From Bog-564 sp035509915 (GTDB lineage Bacteria; Actinomycetota; Acidimicrobiia; Acidimicrobiales; UBA8190), in the NCBI GenBank assembly GCA_035509915.1, contig DATKIB010000019.1:1-44415 (forward strand): DNA of 44,415 bases, in the 5' to 3' direction. Position numbers and translations under genes: made by a program. Shown here piece by piece: positions 14,865 to 23,562 of the stretch. Position 1 is the stretch's first letter. Each line of letters starts with the position of its first letter. Below the pieces are notes generated by a model that was given only the letters and a program-made list of their open reading frames with translations, ran no database searches and was not told the origin of the DNA.

Positions 14865-16144
14865 CGTTCCCTCGGCGTGAAGGCGCAGGGCAGGTGTTTG
14901 ATGCCGTTTATGAAGTTCGAGCGCAGGCGGTCGGGCTCGGCTGTGGCGTGGATGTCCGGGACGCGGCTGAACAGCTCTCTGAACATCACGGTGATCTCGC
15001 GCCGCGCAAGGTGGGCGCCGAGGCAGAAGTGAGGACCAGCGGCTCCAAAACCCACGTGTGGGTTCGGAGAGCGAAGGACGTCGAATCGTTGCGGTGATTC
15101 GAATATCGACTCGTCGCGGTTGGCCGAGTTGTAGAACAAGATGACCTTGTCGCCCTCCGAGAGCTCGTGGCCCGAGAGCTGCGTCGGGCGGGTGACCGTC
15201 CGGCGCATGTAGATGACCGGTGTCGCCCAGCGCACGATCTCCTCCACCGCCGTCGGCGCAACCTGCTCGAAGTCCGCCGCCCACGTGGCGCGTTGGTCGG
15301 GGTGCTGGTCCAGAGCCCACAGCCCGTGGCTGATCGCGTTGCGGGTGGTCTCGTTGCCCGCCACGAGCAAGAGGATGAAGAAGGATGCGAGCTCGTCGTG
15401 GGTGAGGGACTCGCCGTCGACGTTGGCTTGCATCAGGTCGGAGGTCAGGTCGTCGGTCGGGTGGTCGGTGCGAAACGCCGCCAGCTCCTGCATCAGCTGG
15501 GCGAGGTCGCGGCCAGCGCCGAGGAACGCGAGCAGCGGGTCCTCGCCTTCGGGGACGTACTCGGGGTCGCCCATGCTCAAGATGATGTTGGACCTGCTGA
15601 AGACCACGTCGTAGTCGCTCTCCGGCACTCCCATCATGTCGCATATGACCTTGAGGGGGAGCCGGGCGGCGATCTCGGTCACGAAGTCGCACTCGCCGCG
15701 CTCGATCACGTGGTCGAGGATCTGGTCGGCGACGCTCTGGATGCTGTCCTCGACGCTCTTGACCATCCGCGGGTTGAACGCGGCGGACACGATTCGCCGC
15801 AGGCGCGAGTGGCGAGGGTCGTCCATGTTGATCATGGATCCGAAGAACTCGAGGAACTCGCTGGGCAAGTCCACGATGGTGGTGCCCGATTGCCCCGAGC
15901 AGTAGAGCTCGGGGTGGCGGCTTATCTCCGTGACGTCCGCGTGTCGTGTGATGGCGTAGTAGCCGGGCCCGGGCGGTACGGGAATAGCAGACTCGACGTC
16001 GAATTCGGGCTCGCGGAAGAAGGCGATCGGGCGCTCGGCTCGCAGCATCGCGAAAGCCGCCTCGCGCACCTCCAAGGGCTCGGTCCAGAACTCGAGATCG
16101 GAGAGGTCGACGTCCTCGGCGCCGAGAGCGGTTGGGGCTTTCAT
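14861..16144 (-). CDS. Cytochrome P450, CYP124-like
   Basis: A 427-residue soluble P450. The heme-binding loop is FGAAGPHFCLG with C374, the I-helix oxygen motif is AGNETTR (262-268), and the K-helix ExxR is E302-R305. Segments such as FFGSMINMDDPRHSRLR, LPLKVICDMMG, NETTRNAISHG and APTAVEEIVRWATPV strongly recall M. tuberculosis CYP124A1 in sequence and length (428 residues, recalled). CYP124 enzymes hydroxylate the terminal methyl of branched lipids and also cholest-4-en-3-one and vitamin D3. The ATG at 16144 has AGGAGGG upstream. It overlaps the PPOX gene by ATGA. With the steroid-ring genes further along, a role in sterol side-chain or isoprenoid-lipid omega-oxidation is likely. Confidence 0.93.
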   Translation of the reverse strand: MKAPTALGAEDVDLSDLEFWTEPLEVREAAFAMLRAERPIAFFREPEFDVESAIPVPPGPGYYAITRHADVTEISRHPELYCSGQSGTTIVDLPSEFLEFFGSMINMDDPRHSRLRRIVSAAFNPRMVKSVEDSIQSVADQILDHVIERGECDFVTEIAARLPLKVICDMMGVPESDYDVVFSRSNIILSMGDPEYVPEGEDPLLAFLGAGRDLAQLMQELAAFRTDHPTDDLTSDLMQANVDGESLTHDELASFFILLLVAGNETTRNAISHGLWALDQHPDQRATWAADFEQVAPTAVEEIVRWATPVIYMRRTVTRPTQLSGHELSEGDKVILFYNSANRDESIFESPQRFDVLRSPNPHVGFGAAGPHFCLGAHLARREITVMFRELFSRVPDIHATAEPDRLRSNFINGIKHLPCAFTPRER

Positions 16145-16168
16145 GGCGACCCTCCTGTTCGGTTGCTC

Positions 16169-18865
16169 CTAGACCTTCGCCCTGTCCCCGAAGGCGGTAA
16201 TGCGCTCGTCCTTCACATCCTCGCGCCGGCGCAGGGCCGAGCGCAGTTCCTCGCACAGGCGTTTCGCCTCGAGCGCGTCGGTCTCGCTGCATTCCTCGGA
16301 GGAGTAGCCGGCTCGTTGAGCGAGGAGTACGAGCTGCGAGTACGTGTCGAAGACGCCCCGCCCGGTGTCAGGTTCGTAGCGCTCGCTCAGCCGCTCGACG
16401 TGCTCCTCGACGGTCTCTGAGGGCTGCCGGCCCACCCCGGCCCTCCGAAGCGAGCGCGACGCCCGTTCGAAGCGCGCGAGGACGCGCGTGCCCGGGTCCG
16501 GCGAGCGTGCGCCGGCCCGACGGGACCGCCAGCTGCCGCCTGAGGATGCTCCTGGTGGTCCGCTGCTTCTCTGCGTTCGCCGGTGCCTGCGGGCGAACCC
16601 GACGAGGACGAGGAGAGCGACCATCGCCAGTCCGGCTCCGCCCCAAGCCACGACCCGCGAGCCGCCGAGACCCGACGCCGGCGTGCCGCCGGCGGAGCGG
16701 GTGCCTCCGGCGGGCACGGAGGAGACCGAGCGCGGCTGGGTGGCGGCACCGGCTGCGCCGTTGCCGCCCGAGGAGGGGCCCGCGCTACCGGAGAGCACTC
16801 CCACCCCCTCGGTCGCTCCCGGCGCGGGGGGAGTCGGCTCGAACGAGACCCACCCGTTGGTAGGTCCGAGGTACACCTCGGGCCACACGTGGGCGTCTGC
16901 GCCCGTGACCCTGTAGGTGACTTCGTCGGCGCTCCCGCTCCTCTGGCCCTGGGTGCTCGAGCCCACGAGGGTGCCGGTCGTGAATCCGACGGCGAGCCTC
17001 GTCGGCAGTCCGAGCGAGCGCGCCATCACCGCGTAGGCCCCGGCGAACTGCTGGCAGAAGCCGGCCCGCGTGACGAACAAGAACGAGGACAGCGGGTCCT
17101 CGCCCGGCACCGTGGGCGGGTCGAGCGTGTAGCGGAAATTCCCGCCGTCGAACCAGCGCGCGAGCGCTTCGGCCTCGGCCAATGCCCCGGTGGCGCCCGA
17201 GGTCACCTGTCGGGCGACCTCGGACACGCCAATCGGGAGCGACCCGGGCAGCACCAGGTAGGGCGCAAGCTCGGCGGAGGGCGGAGCGGCCGACGTTCCC
17301 GAAGAAGCCTGTGCGCCCTGTGTGCTCTGGCCGCCCTGGGCTCCCGGCAAGACGGGCGTCGTCGCCTCGGCGCTGTAGCGGAACCCTGCACGCGTCGCGC
17401 GGCCGCTTCCGGGCGACGCGGTACCGACGCGGACCGCGCCTATCGCCGGGTCGAATGCTGCGCCTGTACCCGACACGGAGACCGTCGTAGGCGGAACCGG
17501 CAGGAGGGCTCCCCCGAGCCCCTCGAGCGACACCTCGGTGAGGTAGGTAGAAGTCGCCTGCGGCTCGGGCAGCACCGGGAGCGTGCCTCCGCCGGGAGCC
17601 GGCGTCAGCCCCGACCCTGGCGAACCCGGCGAGCCGGTCGAGCCGATCTGAGCAGTCGCCGGGTCCGCGACCCACTGCGCGCCGGTGAAGGTGGTGAGCG
17701 TGGCGAGCTGCCAGTACGTGGGCAACCTGCTCCTGGCCACGAACATCACCTGCTGCGAGCGTCCCGAGAGGACTCCCTGCAGATCGTCCACGAGCGCGAT
17801 CGCACCCACCGTCCCCGCGCCCTGTGCCCCTGAGGTGCCTCGCGTGGGCGCGCCCCGGGAGCTTGCGCCGGCTGCTCCCTTTCCCTTCGCCCCATTGGCA
17901 CCATCAGCGGACGCCGTCCCGCTCGCGCTGCCCGATCCGCCACCCGCCGGGCTTCCGGCGCGGGCCTGTGGGCCGGGGGACCCTTGGGCGCCCGGGCCGC
18001 GCCCGCCGGCGCCTCGTGCGCCTGCGACCGCGGGGCCGCCGTTCGAGTGGAACGGGAGCGCGTCGAGCTGCATGGCGGAGAGAGCGGGGCCGGCGGTCAG
18101 TGCGATGAGGACGGCGAGCGTCGCGGTCGCGGCCGCCGCGGTCACGCCCGAGCCTGGCGGCGGGGCTGGGCCGCCGGTGGCGACGACCCGGTGCCGCCAG
18201 CCATTGGAGGAGCTGTCCCTCTGTGACGGACGGTCGGCCAACGCGAGGAACGCCCCGGCTGTCGCGAGGTAGGCGACGGTTCCCTGCACCCGGTCGAATC
18301 CCGAGCTCAACAGGGCGCTGTAGGCGAACAGGCCGAAGGTCGGGACGAGCGCCACGAGCGCCGTGCCCGAACGCCGGGGCCGGGCGAGCGACCATCCCCA
18401 GAGGGTGCGCGCGACCACGGACACGAGGCCCGCTCCGGCCATGATGCACAGCACCACTCCCGAGGTCGCGGGGAGCGGGGTGGGGTGGGACCTGATGACC
18501 GCTCCGGCCTGATCGAAACGCCGGAGAAGGTCGTGCACGGTCGAGGCGGTCGGCACCCCGAGGCGGGTCGCGAAGGGCACCGATACCCAGGCCGTCACGA
18601 GCCCGACCGCGAAGGCTCCCGCCAGAGCGGCGAGCGGCCTGAGCAAACGCAGCCGGGATTGGCGTTGCACCAGCGCCACGACGGCCTGCCCGGCCACCAC
18701 CGTGGCGCAGACCGACAGGAGGGAGCTCGCGGCGAGCGGCGAGGTGGTGAGGCGCAGGAGACCCAGCCCCGAGGCGAGCGCCACCGCCAGGAGGGCGAGC
18801 TCTGCCGGCCACCGCCCGCCAGGCCGGCTCGCGCGCTCGACGGGACCTCGGCGCGGGCGGCTCAT
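16169..18865 (-). CDS. Membrane-anchored transglutaminase-like protein (TgpA-type)
   Basis: An 898-residue protein. The N-terminus has about six membrane helices (residues ~20-262). Next comes a low-complexity Gly/Ala/Ser/Pro stretch (~276-352), an extracytoplasmic region, and the transglutaminase core with C604 (RAGFCQQFAGAY), H659 (DAHVWPEVY) and an acidic third position E676 (WVSFEPTPP), where Asp is commoner. A single helix (~736-757) and a cytoplasmic C-terminal domain (DUF4129-like) follow. Proteins of this layout are encoded with MoxR and DUF58 and are thought to act on the cell envelope; the crosslinked or cleaved substrate is unknown. The ATG at 18865 overlaps the DUF58 stop as ATGA. 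The frame runs on upstream to 19192, but that part overlaps DUF58. Confidence 0.92.
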   Translation of the reverse strand: MSRPRRGPVERASRPGGRWPAELALLAVALASGLGLLRLTTSPLAASSLLSVCATVVAGQAVVALVQRQSRLRLLRPLAALAGAFAVGLVTAWVSVPFATRLGVPTASTVHDLLRRFDQAGAVIRSHPTPLPATSGVVLCIMAGAGLVSVVARTLWGWSLARPRRSGTALVALVPTFGLFAYSALLSSGFDRVQGTVAYLATAGAFLALADRPSQRDSSSNGWRHRVVATGGPAPPPGSGVTAAAATATLAVLIALTAGPALSAMQLDALPFHSNGGPAVAGARGAGGRGPGAQGSPGPQARAGSPAGGGSGSASGTASADGANGAKGKGAAGASSRGAPTRGTSGAQGAGTVGAIALVDDLQGVLSGRSQQVMFVARSRLPTYWQLATLTTFTGAQWVADPATAQIGSTGSPGSPGSGLTPAPGGGTLPVLPEPQATSTYLTEVSLEGLGGALLPVPPTTVSVSGTGAAFDPAIGAVRVGTASPGSGRATRAGFRYSAEATTPVLPGAQGGQSTQGAQASSGTSAAPPSAELAPYLVLPGSLPIGVSEVARQVTSGATGALAEAEALARWFDGGNFRYTLDPPTVPGEDPLSSFLFVTRAGFCQQFAGAYAVMARSLGLPTRLAVGFTTGTLVGSSTQGQRSGSADEVTYRVTGADAHVWPEVYLGPTNGWVSFEPTPPAPGATEGVGVLSGSAGPSSGGNGAAGAATQPRSVSSVPAGGTRSAGGTPASGLGGSRVVAWGGAGLAMVALLVLVGFARRHRRTQRSSGPPGASSGGSWRSRRAGARSPDPGTRVLARFERASRSLRRAGVGRQPSETVEEHVERLSERYEPDTGRGVFDTYSQLVLLAQRAGYSSEECSETDALEAKRLCEELRSALRRREDVKDERITAFGDRAKV

Positions 18866-20106
18866 CCGACCACCAGTCTCCTCGCACCCTCGGCGGCCGG
18901 CCCGGCCAGGGCGCTTCGCGCCCCGTCGCTCGTGGACACCAGCACCGTCTCGGTCGCGCCAAGGGCGGAGGTGGCCCACACCGGCGCGTCCTTCGTCCCT
19001 GCTCCGTGGAGCAATCCGGGGCGCAGCGACGACGGTGCGGAGACCCTCGCGGGCCCGAGCACCGCCAAGGCGCACAGCAGGATGCGGCAGGCGTCGGCCC
19101 CCGGCGTGATCTCGAGGCGCTCGCCCGAGCTCGTGCACAACTCGACGGCGTTGCCCGCCTCGAGCGCCTCGAGCCCTGCTCCTGCCGCGCACGACACGAC
19201 CTGCTCGAGCCGGTCCTCACCCGAGCCGTAGCTCGACGGCCTCAGGTCGACGAGCAACGTGACCCTGCCGGAGGCCGGCTCCACGAAGTCGCGCACGGCG
19301 AGCTCACCGGACCGCGCGAACGCCGGCCAGTGCAGCCGCGTGATCCTGTCGCCCTCCACGTAGGGCCGCAGCGCGCGGAACTCGTAGCCACTCGACGCTT
19401 GCTGCCCCGACGCCTGCTGCACTGGCGCCGCGGGCTCGCGTTCACCTCCGGCGCGCCGAGCGCGCTCGCCGGGCCCCGCGGGAGGCCGAAGGGCCGCCAC
19501 CGCAGGCCGCTGTGGAAGCGGGCCCACGATCACGTGCGTCGGCGGCCCGGTCGCCACCCTCCACGCCAGTGCCCGCAACGGGTCCTCGCACCACACCCCG
19601 AGCGGACTCAGTCCGAGCAGCCCTCGGGAGCTGGTGGGCACGGGAACGTCGACACGCACCTCCTCGCCGGAGCGCAAGCCCGGGAGCCGAACCGGGTTGC
19701 CGATGCGCTTCGGCTCGCGCAGGAGCAGGCGGAGGCTGCGCACTGCGCCTGCTACCGGCTCGGAGTTGCGAGCGCGCCCGGCGCCGAGCCCGGGCAGCGA
19801 CCGGCTCCAATGGAGGGCGGGGTCCTCGACCTCGACGGGCGGCGTCGCGTGAAGTCCCACGTTCGTCACGATCAGCTCGGCTGTGGCGCGCTGGCCGACG
19901 ACGAGGTCCACGACGGGCAGGCGCAGCGCGATCTCTAGCGAGCCGCGAGCCGCCATGGCTCTCGAGGCGAGCGCCACCGCCCCGAGGACGAGGACGACGG
20001 CGAAGGAGATCGCGACGAGGACGAACTCCTCGACCCCGTAGGCGGCGCCGGCTATCGCGACTGCGACGGCGCCCACCACGAGAGTCAGACCTCGAAAAGT
20101 GAGCAC
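18862..20106 (-). CDS. DUF58 family membrane protein
   Basis: A 414-residue protein with two closely spaced N-terminal helices (residues ~5-48), a beta-rich region, and the DUF58 signature YEFRALRPYVEGDRITRLHW (~241-260). A von Willebrand-A-like domain follows, with VTLLVDLRPS as its first strand. DUF58 proteins are regular partners of MoxR ATPases and are thought to be remodelled or chaperoned by them. The start is a GTG, 32 bases after the MoxR stop. The 3' end overlaps the transglutaminase by ATGA. The order moxR, DUF58, transglutaminase is a widespread actinobacterial operon. Confidence 0.93.
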   Translation of the reverse strand: MLTFRGLTLVVGAVAVAIAGAAYGVEEFVLVAISFAVVLVLGAVALASRAMAARGSLEIALRLPVVDLVVGQRATAELIVTNVGLHATPPVEVEDPALHWSRSLPGLGAGRARNSEPVAGAVRSLRLLLREPKRIGNPVRLPGLRSGEEVRVDVPVPTSSRGLLGLSPLGVWCEDPLRALAWRVATGPPTHVIVGPLPQRPAVAALRPPAGPGERARRAGGEREPAAPVQQASGQQASSGYEFRALRPYVEGDRITRLHWPAFARSGELAVRDFVEPASGRVTLLVDLRPSSYGSGEDRLEQVVSCAAGAGLEALEAGNAVELCTSSGERLEITPGADACRILLCALAVLGPARVSAPSSLRPGLLHGAGTKDAPVWATSALGATETVLVSTSDGARSALAGPAAEGARRLVVG

Positions 20107-20138
20107 CGTGCGGGCTCCGTGCCGGGCGCCTGTCCGAC

Positions 20139-21170
20139 TCAGCGGGCAGGACCGACCGGCACCACGAGACGCGAGAGAACCTCGTGGACGGTCGCCGACG
20201 CCGTCACTCCGGCGAGGTCCGCCGCGGCGTGCACCACGAGACGATGCCCCAGGACGGGCTCCGCCACGAGCTTCACGTCGTCGGGTGAGACGTACCGCAG
20301 GCCCCGCGCGACCGCCACGGTGGACGAGGCTCTGAGCAGCGCCAGCCCCGCTCGAGGTGAGGCTCCGACCGACACGTCGGGGTGAGAGCGGGTGGCATGG
20401 ACGATGTCGAGCATGTACCTGCGGACCTCAGGCGCCACGTGCACCTGGGCGGCAGCGGAGCGAAAGGCTTCGACGAAGCCCGGGTCGCCGACGGGCGCCA
20501 GCGCCTCGGGGGAGGGCCGGTCCCGCTCACCGGCGAGCAGGTCGTCCTCCGCTTCGGGTTCGGGGTAGCCGAGCTCGAGGCGGATCAGGAAGCGGTCGCG
20601 CTGGCTCTGGGGCAGAGGGAACGTGCCCGCCGCGTCGTACGGGTTCTGGGTGGCGAGCACCATGAACGGCCTCGGCAGAGGGTGGCTGGTGCCGTCCACG
20701 CTCACCTGCCGCTCCTCCATGGCCTCGAGGAGAGCGGACTGTGCTTTCGGAGAGGCGCGGTTGAGCTCGTCGGCCAGCAGGACGTTGGTGAAGACCGGCC
20801 CCGGCCGGAAGACGAGGTGCCCGCTGTCTCGATCGAGCACCACCGCGCCGGTGACGTCGGCCGGCAGAAGGTCGGCGGTGAACTGGACGCGCCCGAACCC
20901 GAGCCCGAGCGACCTCGCGAGCGCCTTGGCGAGCGTGGTCTTTCCCACCCCCGGGTGGTCCTCGACGAGCAGGTGACCCTCGGCCACGAGGCAGCAGATC
21001 GCCAGGCGGACCGTCAGGTCCTTGCCCACGTACGCCCGCCGGACGGAGTCGACGACAGCTTCGAAGGTGCCAGCCAGTCCCGCGAGGTCGTGTGCGGGCG
21101 CTGTGTCGCCTTGCGCCGAAGACGCTGTGCCGCTCGCGGTCAGAGGCCCGCCCGCACGCAGGGATGTCAC
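20139..21170 (-). CDS. MoxR-family AAA+ ATPase
   Basis: A 343-residue AAA+ protein. Walker A is HPGVGKTT (72-79), Walker B is NVLLADELNRASPK (~134-147), sensor 1 lies in LATQNPYD and the arginine finger segment is LPQSQRDRFLIRLELGYP. MoxR proteins act as chaperones that mature or activate partner proteins carrying VWA-like domains, here most likely the DUF58 product of the next gene. The start is a GTG at 21170; about 35 Ala/Gly-rich residues precede the conserved domain, so an internal start cannot be excluded. The gap to the GH18 gene upstream is 28 bases on the same strand. Confidence 0.95.
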   Translation of the reverse strand: MTSLRAGGPLTASGTASSAQGDTAPAHDLAGLAGTFEAVVDSVRRAYVGKDLTVRLAICCLVAEGHLLVEDHPGVGKTTLAKALARSLGLGFGRVQFTADLLPADVTGAVVLDRDSGHLVFRPGPVFTNVLLADELNRASPKAQSALLEAMEERQVSVDGTSHPLPRPFMVLATQNPYDAAGTFPLPQSQRDRFLIRLELGYPEPEAEDDLLAGERDRPSPEALAPVGDPGFVEAFRSAAAQVHVAPEVRRYMLDIVHATRSHPDVSVGASPRAGLALLRASSTVAVARGLRYVSPDDVKLVAEPVLGHRLVVHAAADLAGVTASATVHEVLSRLVVPVGPAR

Positions 21171-21198
21171 CGGGCGAGCCTATGCCCGCCCCAGGTTC

Positions 21199-23490
21199 TC
21201 AGCTCTGCGGGGTGACGGACGAGGTGTCCGCCGCACCTTCGCCGGCGCTCGAGCTCGAGCTCTGCGGTTGGGCCACGAATTCCCAGGTGCCCTGCGCGCA
21301 GTCGGCCGGCGTCCTCGCCTCGACGACGTAGACGCCGCTCGCTCCTGAGGACGAGTACACCGGCAGGGGCGGGCCGGACTCGAGGCACGTGAAGGCCGGG
21401 TCGTTGGTCTGGAAGTTGGTGAGCAGCCCTACCGAGCTCGAGTTGACCACCGGCGCCATGGCGGACGCGACGAGGTTGAGCGTCACCGTCTGCTGGTCCC
21501 AGGTGCCGGTGTACTTGTAGGCCGACGGCGTCACCGTCGTCGTGGTGGTGGTCGTGGTCGTCGAACCCGGTGACTGTCCGTTCTGCCCGGCCGGTTGAGA
21601 CGAGGGGCTTGTGGTGGAGGTCGGAGCAGCAGGAGCGCCGGGCTGGCCCGGGCTCGCCGGTGCCTGGGTCTGGCCGTCGGGGGGCGGGGAGGGTGAGAAG
21701 TTCTTCACCACCGGCGAGTCGCCCAGCAGCGCAGCCATCATCGAGTGGTTGTTGCCGTCCATGCCGAGGGCCCACACTCCCAGCCCGGCGATGTGATAGC
21801 TGTTCGCCAGCTGGGCCTTCAGGGCGAGGGACGTGGCGTCGTCGAACCACGTCTGGTACCACTGCGTGCCCACCTGGTACGAGGTCCACGGGGTCTGGGT
21901 GGCCGGGTCCCAGTAGACAGGGTGGCCCGCGGCGCCGATCTGCGAGTAGCTGACTGGGGTGGCCGGCCCCGTGGCGGCGTCGCCCTGAGCGGGACCGGCC
22001 GTGGGCCAGTCGTACCCGTAGTACGGCACGCCGAGGATCACCTTCGAGGCCGGCACGACAGATGTGTACTGCTCCAGCGCGTCGAGATCGTTGAACCCAG
22101 GCCCGGTCAGGGCTGCGGTGGGCGAAGGGGTCGCCGGAGCGCCCATGTCGTATCCCATGACGAAGAACGCGTCCACGCTCGGCGCCAACCCGCCGACGTC
22201 GTAGAAGCCCTCCGGGTCACCGGCCGAGGAGCCGTAGGTGTCCATCGTCACCTGCCAGTGCGGGTCCGCTTTGCGGAGGGTGGTCGACACCTCCGATATC
22301 AGGCGGTCCAGACCAGCCTGGTCCTGGCTTCCCTGGCCCTCGAAGTCGAAGTTGACCCCGTCCATGTTCTTCGCTCCGAGCAGGCTGACCAGCGAAGAGC
22401 CAAGGGTGGCGGGGGCATCGGGATTCGAGGTGAGCGCGTCGAGGGTCGGCTGGTCGAAGCAGCTTGCGGTGAGCACCACGCGGTCCCCGGCCTCGTGAGC
22501 ACGGGTGATGAGGTCGGCGAGGTCCTGACTCTCGTAGCCGTCCCAACCCGCCCCCGAGCGCGAGATGGAACCGTCGGCGTTCACGTCCACGCTGAAGTAG
22601 GCGAGGGTGGTGAGGTCGCGCAGGTCGAAGCCCGAGGAGTCGGGAAGCGTCCAGTAAGGGGCGAAGCCGAATATCTCGTGGGACTGGAGCGCCGGAGCGC
22701 CGGCGAGAGACGGCGGTGCCGGCGCGGGCACGGAGGTTGCGGCCGGGAGGTCGATCTTCGAGCCGTACTCGTGCGCCATGCGCGACATGATCGAGCCGCC
22801 CGATGACGGTCCGGCAGCGTTGGCCGTGCCCCCTATGGCGCCGGTTCCCGCGAGAACGCCTCCTCCGATCAGCGCGAGCGCCCCCAGGCCGGCGCCGATC
22901 GGCTCGAGACGCTCGCGCAACGAGACGTAGCGCCAGTTGCGTACCGTCACGAAGGGCCGCAGCAGCCTCGCCCGTAGGCGGGGGACCACTCCGGTGGGTA
23001 GAGCCGCAGTGCCGAGCACCGCCCAGGCCGGAAGGGTGCCGGGCATCGCGCGGGGCCGGGGGGCCGCCCGCCGCGGAGAAGCGATCCGGGTCTGCGGGGG
23101 CACGTGGTCGAGGTCGCGCAGTCGTTCGCACGCAGAGGGTGCGTGGCGCTCGAGGGCGGAGCGCAGCGCCACCAGCTCCCGGTCGGGGCAGACGAAGAGG
23201 TGCCGGCCGTCATCCACCTTCACCTCGACGAGCCGGAGGGTCTCCTCCCCGAGACCCGGCATGGAGGTGCCGGCACCGATCTCGAGCACATGGTCCCAGG
23301 ACCAGCTCCTCACAGTCCTGCCGTCCTGTCCCATGACACCGAGGCCGCGGCTGGTGGCACGCAGCCCGATCCCCGGAACCAGGACCTGTCCGTAGGCACG
23401 GCGCGTGAGCAGCTGCCATGCCGATAGGTCGGCGGCGGGGACGGGGCGTGGCGGGCGGGCCCTCGTGAGAAGTGGCGGCCTCAACGGCAT
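21199..23490 (-). CDS. Membrane-anchored GH18-domain protein with N-terminal PH-like domain
   Basis: A 763-residue protein with an unusual layout. Residues ~30-118 look like a small cytosolic beta-barrel of bacterial-PH type (YGQVLVPGIGLRATS, then SWDHVLEIGAG, then LRLVEVKVDDGRHLFV). A membrane segment lies at ~198-225. Residues ~270-580 form a GH18 barrel with FGFAPYW at the first strand, the catalytic motif DGVNFDFE (377-384, acid E384) and VMGYDMG (~444-450). A Pro/Ser/Thr-rich linker with a run of eight threonines leads to a C-terminal beta domain. The DGVN form resembles spore-cortex hydrolases of the YaaH/SleL type more than chitinases, so cell-wall glycan is a likely target. It is the first gene of the moxR/DUF58/transglutaminase run. 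Confidence 0.88.
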   Translation of the reverse strand: MPLRPPLLTRARPPRPVPAADLSAWQLLTRRAYGQVLVPGIGLRATSRGLGVMGQDGRTVRSWSWDHVLEIGAGTSMPGLGEETLRLVEVKVDDGRHLFVCPDRELVALRSALERHAPSACERLRDLDHVPPQTRIASPRRAAPRPRAMPGTLPAWAVLGTAALPTGVVPRLRARLLRPFVTVRNWRYVSLRERLEPIGAGLGALALIGGGVLAGTGAIGGTANAAGPSSGGSIMSRMAHEYGSKIDLPAATSVPAPAPPSLAGAPALQSHEIFGFAPYWTLPDSSGFDLRDLTTLAYFSVDVNADGSISRSGAGWDGYESQDLADLITRAHEAGDRVVLTASCFDQPTLDALTSNPDAPATLGSSLVSLLGAKNMDGVNFDFEGQGSQDQAGLDRLISEVSTTLRKADPHWQVTMDTYGSSAGDPEGFYDVGGLAPSVDAFFVMGYDMGAPATPSPTAALTGPGFNDLDALEQYTSVVPASKVILGVPYYGYDWPTAGPAQGDAATGPATPVSYSQIGAAGHPVYWDPATQTPWTSYQVGTQWYQTWFDDATSLALKAQLANSYHIAGLGVWALGMDGNNHSMMAALLGDSPVVKNFSPSPPPDGQTQAPASPGQPGAPAAPTSTTSPSSQPAGQNGQSPGSTTTTTTTTTVTPSAYKYTGTWDQQTVTLNLVASAMAPVVNSSSVGLLTNFQTNDPAFTCLESGPPLPVYSSSGASGVYVVEARTPADCAQGTWEFVAQPQSSSSSAGEGAADTSSVTPQS

Positions 23491-23562
23491 CGTCGGCTCC
23501 CCACCCTAGAGGCTGAAGCGCCACCGGACGGATACCTCCGCCGAAACCTGTGTACGGCAATC

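Noticed and set aside
14865..16292. Upstream extension of the PPOX frame over the P450 gene
   Set aside because: It shadows the P450. The ATGA overlap and ribosome site at 14864 define the PPOX start.
23541..23554. Second GAAACCTGT near the PIN-TRAM start, similar to the KstR-type site
   Set aside because: The right half-site (GTTnnA) is broken to GTGTAC, so the palindrome is lost; the shared 9-mer is probably chance.
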